Assembly (NCBI GenBank): GCA_002404055.1
Contig: DHIZ01000014.1
Span: 1-30,765, forward strand
DNA from: Chloroflexi bacterium UBA4733
GTDB taxonomy: Bacteria > Chloroflexota > UBA4733
Direction of reading: 5' to 3'
Length of the DNA stretch: 30,765 nt
Of this stretch, positions 1-7,420 are shown in pieces (positions within the stretch are counted from its first letter, which is position 1; each line of letters starts with the position of its first letter). The translations under genes were made by a program, and so were the position numbers. The notes below the pieces were generated by a model. The model ran no database searches, was not told the origin of the DNA, and was given only the letters and a program-made list of their open reading frames with translations.

Positions 1-186
1 CTCCGTCACCACGGCGCTGATCGTCCCCAGACTCACCGCTCGCCCCTGCTCGGCCAGACAACGCTGCATGCCGCGCTCGCCCGCATGCCCCTCGACCAAC
101 AGCGTGAGGACCAAACGCCCCAAGGCGTCATCCCACTGCCAGCGATGCCCGGCACAAGCCGCCAGTTGCCAGCCAAGGCAGAACTA
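1..186 (-). pseudogene. Fragment of HTH protein, possibly transposase-like (runs off left edge)
   Basis: On the minus strand one frame is open from just after a TAG at 184-186 to the window edge. It reads as a plausible protein: a Trp-rich stretch (QLAACAGHRWQWDDALGRLV), then a segment with helix-turn-helix character (ERGMQRCLAEQG followed by VSLGTISAVV). The 'SLGTIS' turn resembles the N-terminal HTH of some transposase or IS-associated proteins, but I cannot name a family. No ATG, GTG or TTG lies near the 5' end of the open frame, and the stop sits directly upstream. The 5' part is therefore probably missing or frameshifted. Most of the protein, if it exists, lies outside the window. Confidence is low. 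Confidence 0.35.
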
Positions 187-196
187 TCAGTGCCAC

Positions 197-351
197 GCAA
201 GGCAGGGGCCGGCAGCCGTCTCCTGCCTTGCAGGATCGGTTTCTCCCGTCAGGGGGAAACCTGGCGAGCGGTGCGAGCCGGAAGGGGTTCCTCCTCCGCG
301 CTCGACGAGCAGCGGGAAAGGAGCATCGGATACACCACTGGCGTATCCGAT
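197..351. repeat. Cluster of three hairpin-forming inverted repeats
   Basis: Three inverted repeats lie in the gene-free segment between the HTH fragment and the DUF4239 stop codon. Arms at 197-206 and 222-231 are 10 bp and perfect. Arms at 238-247 and 252-261 are 10 bp with one G-T pair and a 4-nt loop. Arms at 325-333 and 343-351 are 9 bp and perfect. A direct GCGAGC repeat at 264-279 follows the second hairpin. The last hairpin lies just beyond the DUF4239 stop, so it could help end that transcript, but no T-tract follows on either strand. I see no credible gene in 187-376. Confidence 0.5.
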
Positions 352-376
352 ATTAGCGGGACGAACACGCTTCTCC

Positions 377-1162
377 CTACGGCGCACTACCCGCGTTGAG
401 CGCGTTGAACTGCTGCAAGGCGTGCTGGAACGGGTAGGAACTGATGTGAACCGCTCCGGTGAAGGGGCGGTCTAAGGCCAGCACGCCAAAGAGCAGGGCA
501 GCGATGGCGCCGGCCAGGATAGCGATCATCATGGCGTGGACGCGCACCTTCTCCAGGTGAAAGAAATAGGTGAACGTGGTCGTCACAATGCCGCCAATGA
601 TGAGTAATCCCCAGAAGATGCCAGGCACGGTGCCCTCGGCCGCCAGGTGCGTCTGGTGGCGTTGCAACTCCAGGTTGTAGAGGTGGTCTTTCGCCTGCGC
701 GAGGTCGCTCTCGGCCTCCGGCGTCGTTGGCTTTATCTCGCGGAAGACGGTCCACACGGCGTTGAGTGGGTCGGGCGTCGTGTGATGTGTGAGGGTGCCG
801 TGTGTCGGCCACTCGGTCGCGGGTACCGTCGTGGCGTAGAGGCGCAGTGCGGCCTGGGCCTCGTCGCGCAAGGGCTGCGGGAACGTCTGCGTGTCCCGGA
901 ACACCGCCACCAGCGCTGCCGCCTCGTTCGTCACGGCCGTTTCGGCATCGGCAAAACGCTGCCAGACCGTGACGACGATAAATCCCAGGACGACGGCATA
1001 CACGACGCCGACCGTGGCGAAGACGAAGCCGGCAATGTCGTTGTGCCCATCGCTAAGGTGCAGCTTGACCACCGACCGAGTGGCAAGCAGCCCGAGGACG
1101 GACAGGATCATGGCGAGGCCGATGATGACGACGCCGGCAAGGTTCAGCGGCATTCCGAGCAC
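377..1162 (-). CDS. DUF4239 (bestrophin-like) membrane protein
   Basis: A 261-aa integral membrane protein of the DUF4239 family, whose function is not established. Four hydrophobic segments are visible, near residues 8-28, 43-66, 181-200 and 211-230, arranged as two N-terminal and two C-terminal helices around a soluble region. The family-typical block after the first helix is clear: HND-AGF at 40-45, then a helix and a W-Q-R-F-ADAE segment at 67-74. The start is GTG at 1160-1162 with a GAAGGGA Shine-Dalgarno 7 nt upstream; an in-frame ATG three codons later is the alternative. It is transcribed divergently from the choline-sulfatase with about 158 bp between starts. That arrangement does not reveal its role. 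Confidence 0.8.
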   Translation of the reverse strand: MLGMPLNLAGVVIIGLAMILSVLGLLATRSVVKLHLSDGHNDIAGFVFATVGVVYAVVLGFIVVTVWQRFADAETAVTNEAAALVAVFRDTQTFPQPLRDEAQAALRLYATTVPATEWPTHGTLTHHTTPDPLNAVWTVFREIKPTTPEAESDLAQAKDHLYNLELQRHQTHLAAEGTVPGIFWGLLIIGGIVTTTFTYFFHLEKVRVHAMMIAILAGAIAALLFGVLALDRPFTGAVHISSYPFQHALQQFNALNAGSAP

Positions 1163-1320
1163 AGGTGTTTCCCTTCAGCGTAGCGCATCGGCTCCCACGA
1201 CAGCGCAGGCTGAGCGATCTACAACAGCAATGGTGTATCGGTCGCCTTGCCTATGTGATACTACCACTCGCACCCGAAGCCCAACGCTTGCACCGTTCGC
1301 ACGTACCGGAGAGGATCTCC

Positions 1321-2889
1321 ATGGCCATTCCGACCCGACCCAATATCGTGCTGATCATGGCGGATCAGCTGAGCGCGCTCGCCACATCGCCCTACGGCAA
1401 CCCTGATGTCTTGACGCCGAACATGCAGGCGCTGGCCGAGCGCGGCGTCCTGTTCGCGCACAGCTACTGCAACGCGCCACTCTGCGCACCGTCGCGAGCG
1501 TCGATGATGACCGGTCGTTTGTCCGGCCGCCTGCCCGTGAACGATAATTCGGAAGAGTTGCCGGCCTCGGCGCCGACGTTCGTCCATCACCTGAGGCGCG
1601 CCGGCTACCTCACGGTACTCTCGGGCAAGATGCACTTCGTGGGCCCCGATCAACTGCACGGCTTTGAGGAGCGCCTGACCACAGACATTTATCCCGCCGA
1701 TTACATGTGGACCAAGCTCTGGACCGAGCAGGGCGACCCGCCCCAGCGTGTTGGCCTGCCGGGAGACCAGGAGACGGGTGCGAGCTACGTCCGGCAGATG
1801 GCGCAGATGGTCAAGGAGTCGGGGCCGATCTCCTGGAGCTACCAGCTCGAATATGATGAGGAAGTCCACTTCCGTACACTGGAGCGCATGCGAGGTCTCG
1901 CGCGACGGCGCGGCGCTGCGGCAGAGCAGCCCTGGCTGCTCTGCGTCTCCTATACGCACCCACACGACCCTTATGTCGCGACGAACGAATACTGGGACCG
2001 CTATGAAGGCGTGCCAATCCGAATGCCGGAAGCGCCGCCGCCCGGCCATCACCCGCATCCCGCCGACATCTGGGTGAACAGCTACCACGGTGTCGACCGG
2101 GTGGCGCCCACGCCGGAAGACATCTACCGCTCCCGCCGCGGCTATTACGCTTCGGCCAGCTTCATCGACGATAAGCTGGGCGAGTTGCTGGCCGAGCTGG
2201 AGCGACTTGACCTCACACGGCAGACGATTGTCATTTTTACCAGTGACCACGGCGACCAGTGCGGCGAGCACGGGATGTGGTTCAAACGGATTGTGCGCGA
2301 GTGGTCAACCCGCGTCCCGCTGATCGTGGCTGGTCCCGCGGTGGACCGCGGCCGGCGTGTCGAGGCAAACGTTTCCCTGGTTGACCTCTACCCGACCATC
2401 CTGGACATGGCCGGGGTTTCCCTGCCGGAAGACGTTCCCCTTGGCCTCGACGGCAACAGTCTGAAGCCGTTCCTCACAGGTACATCTGCGGGCGCCTGGC
2501 CGGACGCGGTGTTCATCGAGAACAACGGCGAAGCAACGATCAAGCCAATCCGCGCGCTGGTCGCGGACCACTACAAGTTCATCTACGTCCACGAGCGTCC
2601 GGACCAGCTCTACGACCTGGCGAATGACCCCAACGAGTGGCACAACGTCGCGTCCGATCCCGCCTATGCGGACGTAGCAGTAACGCTACGGGCTCGCCTG
2701 CTGCATCATTGGGACCCGGCGCTCGCGGAACAACGCATCCTGGCGAGCCAGCACCTGCGCATGCTCCTGAAGGAAGCGCTCTTTCAGGGCAAGTACGCCC
2801 CCTGGGACTATCAGCCGCAGGTCGATGCGACGCGCAGCTTCGTCCGCCGGACTTCGAATGTGCAATGGGACCCGCACCTGGGGCGGTAA
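1321..2889 (+). CDS. betC: Choline-sulfatase (type I sulfatase, BetC-like)
   Basis: Predicted to hydrolyse choline-O-sulfate, or a related sulfate ester, releasing sulfate. The 522-aa protein has the type I sulfatase signature C55-A-P-S-R59, where Cys55 would be converted to formylglycine. Metal and substrate ligands are visible: D15 after the first strand, K103 and H105 in SGKMHF, H213/H215 in THPHDPY, and D309-H310. The blocks HLRRAGY, SGKMHFVGPDQLHGFEE and TDIYPAD are characteristic of choline-sulfatases. The C-terminus carries the short choline-sulfatase-specific extension ending around WDYQPQVDA. Length matches the family (about 500 aa). ATG at 1321 is chosen because GGAGAGG at 1309-1315 precedes it; the frame is open further upstream, but that part is not family-like. 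No choline transporter or betAB genes are adjacent, so a role in sulfate scavenging is as likely as glycine betaine synthesis. Confidence 0.85.
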   Translation: MAIPTRPNIVLIMADQLSALATSPYGNPDVLTPNMQALAERGVLFAHSYCNAPLCAPSRASMMTGRLSGRLPVNDNSEELPASAPTFVHHLRRAGYLTVLSGKMHFVGPDQLHGFEERLTTDIYPADYMWTKLWTEQGDPPQRVGLPGDQETGASYVRQMAQMVKESGPISWSYQLEYDEEVHFRTLERMRGLARRRGAAAEQPWLLCVSYTHPHDPYVATNEYWDRYEGVPIRMPEAPPPGHHPHPADIWVNSYHGVDRVAPTPEDIYRSRRGYYASASFIDDKLGELLAELERLDLTRQTIVIFTSDHGDQCGEHGMWFKRIVREWSTRVPLIVAGPAVDRGRRVEANVSLVDLYPTILDMAGVSLPEDVPLGLDGNSLKPFLTGTSAGAWPDAVFIENNGEATIKPIRALVADHYKFIYVHERPDQLYDLANDPNEWHNVASDPAYADVAVTLRARLLHHWDPALAEQRILASQHLRMLLKEALFQGKYAPWDYQPQVDATRSFVRRTSNVQWDPHLGR

Positions 2890-2904
2890 CCGGCCCTCGC
2901 TCCG

Positions 2905-2910
2905 TATACT
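2905..2910 (+). promoter_or_regulatory. -10 hexamer directly upstream of M16 peptidase start
   Basis: TATACT ends 6 nt before the ATG at 2917. No Shine-Dalgarno lies between, so transcription from this element would begin at or next to the start codon, giving a leaderless mRNA. No clear -35 is visible. It lies in the 27-bp gap after the sulfatase stop, so the peptidase may have its own promoter rather than only reading through. Confidence 0.5.
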
Positions 2911-2916
2911 ACGGCT

Positions 2917-4188
2917 ATGTATGAAAAGACAACGCTCCCCAACGGCCTGCGCGTCGTCACCCATGCGATGCCTACCAGCTTTTCCGTCTCGGCCGTCATC
3001 CTCATCGGCACGGGATCACGGTACGAAACGCAGGAACAGGCCGGCATTTCCCACTTTGTGGAGCACATGCTCTTCAAGGGAACCAGGAAGCGCCCGACGC
3101 CGAAAGCAATTGCCGAGACCATTGAGGGAGTCGGTGGCGTCCTCAACGCCGCCACGGAGAAAGAGCTCACCAGCTATTACGTCAAGGTGGCGCAACAGCA
3201 CGGCACGCTGGCGCTGGAGCTGCTGACAGATATGCTGCGTCACTCTCGCTTTCTGACAGCGGAGGTCGACAAGGAGCGCCACGTCATCACCGAAGAACTC
3301 CATATGACGGAGGACATGCCGCAGGATCTCGTGAACTCCCTTATCGACGAACTCGTCTGGCCCGAGCACCCCTTGGGACGGGAAATAGCGGGCACCGACG
3401 CGTCGGTGAAGGGGCTACGCCGCCCAGCCCTATTGGCCTACCTGGCCGAACGCTACGTGCCGAATAACGCGGTGGTCAGCGTTGCCGGAAAGATCATCCA
3501 CCAGGACGTCGTTGAGGAGGTTGAACGCTTGCTCGGCGACTGGCGGCCGGGTCCGCAGCGCTCGTACTTGGCGGCGCCAGGTCAGCCGGGGAAGGTGCGT
3601 CAGGCGCTGAAAGTGAAGGACATCGAACAGGCGCACCTGTGCGTCAGCGCTGGCGGTCTACCCAGGCAACATCCCGATCGCCGCGCGCTGGACATCCAGA
3701 ACTTGATCCTCGGCGGTGGTATGAGTTCCCGCCTCTTCCTGGAAATCCGCGAACGGTGCGCCCTTGCCTACGACGTGCAAGCCTACCTGGACTATTTTGA
3801 GGACACCGGCCTGTCGGTGATTTACGCCGGCACCGATGCCGCTCAGGTCCCTGCCTGCCTCGACGCCATTTTGAGCGAGTTGCGCCGTTTGCGCCGTCAG
3901 CCTGTGGCGGCGGAGGAGTTGACGCGGGCCAAGGAATACCTCAAGGGGCGCATGCTACTCGGCCTGGAAGACAATTCCAGCCTGGCACACTGGCTCGGCG
4001 CTCAGGAGTTGCTGACGAGTCGCATCCAGACCGTGGAGGAAATCGTCGCCCAGGTCGACGCCGTTACCGTAGAAGACGTGCAGCGCGTGTCTCAGGTCGT
4101 GTTCGATCCCGCCCAACTGCGCATGGCCGTCGTTGGGCCGGTGAAGGACGACCGAGGGTTCGGGGAATTGTTGGACGGGGCTGCATGA
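2917..4188 (+). CDS. M16 family zinc metallopeptidase (processing-peptidase-like)
   Basis: A 423-aa single-chain M16 (pitrilysin-superfamily) peptidase of the mitochondrial-processing-peptidase/PqqL/YmxG type. The inverted zinc motif HxxEH is at H46-F-V-E49-H50, and the distal zinc ligand is E126, 76 residues later, as the family requires. The N-terminus has the typical NGLRVV strand and the helical GGxLNA-T segment near residues 73-80. The C-terminal non-catalytic half follows, with the R-Y-type region replaced by LSVIYAGTD at about residue 297. No signal peptide is present, so it should act in the cytoplasm. Bacterial relatives are often next to polynucleotide phosphorylase or dUTPase genes, which are not seen here. 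The start ATG has no Shine-Dalgarno, but TATACT lies 6 nt upstream. The gene is convergent with the regulator at 4351, with a palindromic repeat between them. Confidence 0.9.
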   Translation: MYEKTTLPNGLRVVTHAMPTSFSVSAVILIGTGSRYETQEQAGISHFVEHMLFKGTRKRPTPKAIAETIEGVGGVLNAATEKELTSYYVKVAQQHGTLALELLTDMLRHSRFLTAEVDKERHVITEELHMTEDMPQDLVNSLIDELVWPEHPLGREIAGTDASVKGLRRPALLAYLAERYVPNNAVVSVAGKIIHQDVVEEVERLLGDWRPGPQRSYLAAPGQPGKVRQALKVKDIEQAHLCVSAGGLPRQHPDRRALDIQNLILGGGMSSRLFLEIRERCALAYDVQAYLDYFEDTGLSVIYAGTDAAQVPACLDAILSELRRLRRQPVAAEELTRAKEYLKGRMLLGLEDNSSLAHWLGAQELLTSRIQTVEEIVAQVDAVTVEDVQRVSQVVFDPAQLRMAVVGPVKDDRGFGELLDGAA

Positions 4189-4194
4189 TCGGAA

Positions 4195-4333
4195 GGCCGC
4201 GATTGCGGGCCCACTATGTGGGCGCCCCCGGCCAAGGACCTGGGGCACTGCGGTACCGATCACTTCCGTGCGTCCGGCATAAGGCGACCGCAGTCGCCCT
4301 CGTCGCTTGGCCGCCGATCGCAATCGCGGCCCT
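4195..4333. repeat. Degenerate copy of long palindromic element (copy 1)
   Basis: The right arm at 4286-4332 matches the arm at 12018-12064 at 46 of 47 positions, with a single T/C difference. The left arm is eroded: 4195-4207 can still pair with 4319-4331, and a stretch around 4230-4255 resembles the inner part of the arm. About 22 unrelated bases, themselves partly palindromic, interrupt it at 4208-4229. It sits between the convergent M16 peptidase and LuxR-type genes, the same setting as copy 2. No protein-coding signal is seen. Confidence 0.8.
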
Positions 4334-4350
4334 GCCTATCGCCCTCCTAC

Positions 4351-4995
4351 CTACAGCACCAGCAGCCCGCGCCGTGCTGCGCGCGTCACGGCCTCGGTGC
4401 GGCTGGCTGCGCCGAGCTTGGCCATCACCTCGCCGACGTGAAACTTGACGGTGTGCTCGCTGATGGTGAGGCGTTGGGCGATCTGCTTGTTGGCCAGCCC
4501 CTGCGCCAGTAATTGGAGCACCTCGCGTTCCCGCGCCGTGAGTGGCTCCTCCGGCGCCTGGGCATCGCCCGGTAACGCCGCGGCCCAGGGCTGGACCAGG
4601 GTGTCGATCAGTGACGGGTGCAGCACGATCAGTCCTTCGGCCGCGGCGCGAATCGCCGCCGCCATTTCCTCGGCAGTGGAGCCGCGCGATAGATAGCCCC
4701 GCACGCCTTCGCGCAACGCCCGGCCGATGGCCGAACCGGCGCGGGCGCCACCGAGCATCACGACCGCTGCCTCGGCGCCCGTCGCGTGGAGACGTGTCAG
4801 CAACTCGGTAACCTCGCGGCCCGCCGCCCCGCTATCGAACAGGACGACGTCGGGCTGTAGCGACCGGGCCAGGGCAACGGTCTGCAACAGCCCGTTGCCC
4901 TGAGCAATAGTCTCGATATCGGCAACGCCGACCAGCATCGACCGCAGACCGGCCGCCGCCAGGGGGTCAACCGACCCGACGAGGACGCGAATCAT
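4351..4995 (-). CDS. NarL/LuxR-type response regulator with degenerate receiver
   Basis: A 214-aa DNA-binding transcription regulator with an N-terminal receiver-like domain (about 1-120) and a C-terminal LuxR helix-turn-helix (about 151-213). The HTH is canonical: L-T-A-R-E-R-E-V-L, then NKQIA and SEHTVKFHV. The receiver keeps the acceptor-position Asp (D54), but the acidic pair is reduced to S8-V9-D10, the switch Thr/Ser position is G82, and the conserved Lys is R104. Phosphorylation-independent or atypical control is therefore likely (inference). ATG at 4993-4995 is chosen because it gives the normal receiver start and has GGAG 8 nt upstream; an upstream in-frame start at 5028 adds non-homologous residues. 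It lies 83 bp downstream of the trypsin-like protease on the same strand and may be co-transcribed. No histidine kinase is adjacent. Confidence 0.85.
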   Translation of the reverse strand: MIRVLVGSVDPLAAAGLRSMLVGVADIETIAQGNGLLQTVALARSLQPDVVLFDSGAAGREVTELLTRLHATGAEAAVVMLGGARAGSAIGRALREGVRGYLSRGSTAEEMAAAIRAAAEGLIVLHPSLIDTLVQPWAAALPGDAQAPEEPLTAREREVLQLLAQGLANKQIAQRLTISEHTVKFHVGEVMAKLGAASRTEAVTRAARRGLLVL

Positions 4996-5078
4996 CACGG
5001 CGCTCCGCGAGCAGCGGCCGCCCGGCAATGGCCCCGCGCTTCAGCATACGTGGTCAGCAGGCGAACGCCGTCCCCATC

Positions 5079-5996
5079 CTACTGTGGCCGGTCGCCTGGG
5101 GTGACGGACAGGTCTTGCGGCTGGCCGCCGCGCAGCAGCGCCAGCGTTGCCGCCGTGCCGATTGGCGCCGTTGCCAGGAGCGCCTGCAAGTCGTCGGGCG
5201 CCTGCAGCGGCTGTCCCGCGAACGACACGATGATGTCGCCGATCAGCAGGCCAGCAGCTTCTGACGGACTGCCCGGTTCGACCGCCAGTACCAGCAAGCC
5301 GCTCTCCTGCGGCCGACCCAATCGCTCCGCCATGGCCGCCGGAATCGGTACCGGCTGGGACCGGAACCCCAAGAAGGCCCGCCGAATCCGACCATGTTGC
5401 TGCAACGTCTCGACCAGGCGCGTCACGACATCGGCCGGCACGGCCATGCTCGCATCACCACCAAGATGGGAGCTGAGCAAGCCGGCGATACGCCCCTGCG
5501 CATCTACCAGCGCCCCACCGGAGAACCCCGGATACATGGTGACGCCGCTGCGCACGTAGCCACCCAACAGACCACCGCCGCGCGTCCGGGCTGGCCCGCC
5601 GACGGCGCTGATGACGCCCCAACTGGCCTGCACGCCCTCGGCATCGGGACGCGCGACAGCGAGGACCAGGCTGCCCGGTCGCAAACTGCCGGAAGTCGCC
5701 AGTTTGGCCGGCGTTCCGCCAGCGTTGGTCAGGCGCAAGAGGGCAAGATCGTTGTCGGGCGCCCTTCCCACCAGCGAGGCGGTCGCGGTCTTACCATCCG
5801 GCAATCCGACAGTGATGTTGTCATCCCGTTCCACCACGTGGTCGGCGGTGACAACCAACCCATCCGCCCAGACCACACCGCTGGCGGCCTGGCGCTGGCG
5901 CGCCTCCACGCGCACGACGCTCTGTCCGGCATTGGCAACTGCCGTCGCCAACTCCTCCGAAAAGGTGGTCAAAGCGTTGCTACCCTCTGCTGACAT
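5079..5996 (-). CDS. Trypsin-like serine protease with PDZ domain (HtrA/DegP-like)
   Basis: A 305-aa S1C-type protease. The catalytic triad is visible: H53 in TADHVV, D83 in DNDLALL and S159 in GFSGGAL, where the usual GNSGG has become GFSGG. A single PDZ domain covers about 232-300 (ESGLLVLAVEPGSPSEAAGL, then GDIIVSF). HtrA proteins normally have a signal peptide or membrane anchor. Here the N-terminus (MSAEGSNALTTFSEEL) is hydrophilic, so the protein appears cytoplasmic. The start is well supported: AGGAGGAG lies 7 nt before the ATG at 5994-5996. The regulator at 4351-4995 lies downstream on the same strand. It could also act as a proteolytically weak PDZ scaffold, but the intact triad argues for activity. 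Confidence 0.88.
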   Translation of the reverse strand: MSAEGSNALTTFSEELATAVANAGQSVVRVEARQRQAASGVVWADGLVVTADHVVERDDNITVGLPDGKTATASLVGRAPDNDLALLRLTNAGGTPAKLATSGSLRPGSLVLAVARPDAEGVQASWGVISAVGGPARTRGGGLLGGYVRSGVTMYPGFSGGALVDAQGRIAGLLSSHLGGDASMAVPADVVTRLVETLQQHGRIRRAFLGFRSQPVPIPAAMAERLGRPQESGLLVLAVEPGSPSEAAGLLIGDIIVSFAGQPLQAPDDLQALLATAPIGTAATLALLRGGQPQDLSVTPGDRPQ

Positions 5997-6144
5997 CCGT
6001 TTTCTCCTCCTGAGGTCTGCATGATATGCCGCGATGGCAAGGCATCGCTGGCTTCTACAACGCTACCGAGTACCGGTCGGCTCAGCATCCGTGAGATGGG
6101 CAGGACCTGCCTAGCCACATGGGTAGGGCATTCGGCCCGTGACC

Positions 6145-7332
6145 CTATTGCAACACCGCCAGCGTCGTGTCGATGGCGCGGAAGAGTTGCCAGGCGCCGG
6201 TCGCCACGTCCCAGGCAGTTGTCAGCGGGTTACCCTGTGTCTGAATGGCCGGTTCCACGTGCGCCAACAGGCTGATATAGGTCAGGTGGACGAGCGACGG
6301 CTGCGCATCCTGCAGTTTGAGTGATTCAGCGTTCGGAATATAGGTGTCCTGCCGGTCTGCCACAATGTAGACGGGAGTTTGCAGCCGGGCAAGATCTGTC
6401 TGCGGCGACAGCGCCGCCAGTTGGACCGGCAGCGGCGCCGGCAGCGCGGCGATCAACGCAGCAACCTTGCCGGGATCGCGATTTTCCAATAAGGCCAATA
6501 GCGCAAGTCCACCCGTGCTGAGGCGACTGGCCGGAACCTTTGTCCAATCCGGCGCGACGTAGTGGTCGGGCGGCGGGTCGCCGAGAAAAGGAGCAAACAC
6601 CGCACGATCGCCGGCATCCGGCAGTCCCATGGCCAGGCTGCGCGCTACCGCCGCGACGACCCAGGGGTCAGGCGAATACGGAACAAGCGTGCTGTGGCGA
6701 GTGTACGTACCGGTTGTGATGACCTGGATCATGTCCAGGCTGCTGACATAGCCGGAGAGCGCGACCACCGCACGCAGCGGCGGCAACTGTGCATCCTCGG
6801 CCGCCAGCAAACCAAGCGTCGCCCCCACGCAGAAGCCGACCAACTCCAGCCGCCGGCCATCGACGCCTGGCACCGTGTGGACGTTTTGCAAGGTGAAGTC
6901 AAGGTCCTGCAAGCTGGCCGGCGACAGAATCTCCTTGAGCAGGTCCGGGTAGTCGGGAATGATCGCCGTGTAGCCACTGCGCGCCAGGGCCGCGCCAAAC
7001 TGCGCCAGCGGCTCGTACTTGCGCCCAGCGCTGAGCGCACCATTGACGATGAGGATGGTCGGGTGCGCACTCCCACCCTGTGGCGAATACACATCGGCAA
7101 CCACCGGACCTTCCGCACCGACAAAGCTCCAGGTTCGGATAGTAGGAGCGCCCAGCAGGTGGGTGATCGGGCCGGACGGCGCCCCCGGCACGTTTGCCAG
7201 CAACATGTAGAAGCTAGCCGGCGCCACACGTAGCGAGGGCGTGATGACGACAATGACGAGGAGTGCCACCACGGCAACCACCACGACGAGGCGGCGGGGA
7301 AGAGGATGGAGCAGGCGAGGGTGGGTGGTCAT
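6145..7332 (-). CDS. Membrane-anchored alpha/beta hydrolase, dienelactone-hydrolase-like
   Basis: A 395-aa protein with one N-terminal transmembrane segment (about residues 14-31) and an extracytoplasmic alpha/beta-hydrolase domain. The nucleophile elbow is G166-F-C168-V-G, a cysteine nucleophile as in dienelactone hydrolases and some PhaC-type synthases, instead of the usual GxSxG. The likely acid is D329 (DRQDTYIP) and the likely base is H358 (LLAHVEP). The region 'LIVNGAL...GYTAIIPDYPD' (about 95-130) is the usual strand-oxyanion region. The substrate cannot be told; a PHA-synthase-like or esterase role is possible. The ATG at 7330-7332 is chosen because the anchor follows directly and longer starts give an implausible extension. 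No Shine-Dalgarno is seen, but TACCAT lies 7 nt upstream. It is divergent from yqeY. Confidence 0.78.
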   Translation of the reverse strand: MTTHPRLLHPLPRRLVVVVAVVALLVIVVITPSLRVAPASFYMLLANVPGAPSGPITHLLGAPTIRTWSFVGAEGPVVADVYSPQGGSAHPTILIVNGALSAGRKYEPLAQFGAALARSGYTAIIPDYPDLLKEILSPASLQDLDFTLQNVHTVPGVDGRRLELVGFCVGATLGLLAAEDAQLPPLRAVVALSGYVSSLDMIQVITTGTYTRHSTLVPYSPDPWVVAAVARSLAMGLPDAGDRAVFAPFLGDPPPDHYVAPDWTKVPASRLSTGGLALLALLENRDPGKVAALIAALPAPLPVQLAALSPQTDLARLQTPVYIVADRQDTYIPNAESLKLQDAQPSLVHLTYISLLAHVEPAIQTQGNPLTTAWDVATGAWQLFRAIDTTLAVLQ

Positions 7333-7339
7333 GGTCGTT

Positions 7340-7345
7340 ATGGTA
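7340..7345 (-). promoter_or_regulatory. -10 hexamer directly upstream of hydrolase start
   Basis: Read on the minus strand this is TACCAT, a TAnnnT-type -10, separated by 7 nt from the ATG at 7332. There is no Shine-Dalgarno in the spacer, so a leaderless transcript is suggested. The divergent yqeY -10 lies about 45 bp away, so the two genes would share a compact promoter region. Confidence 0.4.
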
Positions 7346-7390
7346 GCGTGTATTTGGTGCACCCGAGCGGCGCACTCGAGGGCCTCCCCG

Positions 7391-7415
7391 TACAATACAC
7401 CAATCACCGAGGAGG
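7391..7415 (+). promoter_or_regulatory. -10 element and Shine-Dalgarno for yqeY
   Basis: TACAAT at 7391-7396 is a good -10 hexamer; no convincing -35 is seen. AGGAGG at 7410-7415 is a near-perfect Shine-Dalgarno. Two adjacent in-frame ATGs follow (7418 and 7421), and the 5-nt spacing favours 7421. The implied 5' leader is only about 15-18 nt. Confidence 0.5.
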
Positions 7416-7420
7416 AAATG

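Noticed and set aside
233..360. T-box-like leader on the plus strand (GCGGTGCGAGCC followed by further hairpins)
   Set aside because: The defining antiterminator sequence (TGGNACCGCG type) is missing and no aminoacylation or amino-acid gene follows on the plus strand.
1261..2271. A 336-aa minus-strand open frame opposite the choline-sulfatase gene
   Set aside because: It is antisense to a strongly conserved sulfatase, is Arg/Val-rich in the way of GC-rich shadow frames, and shows no family motif.
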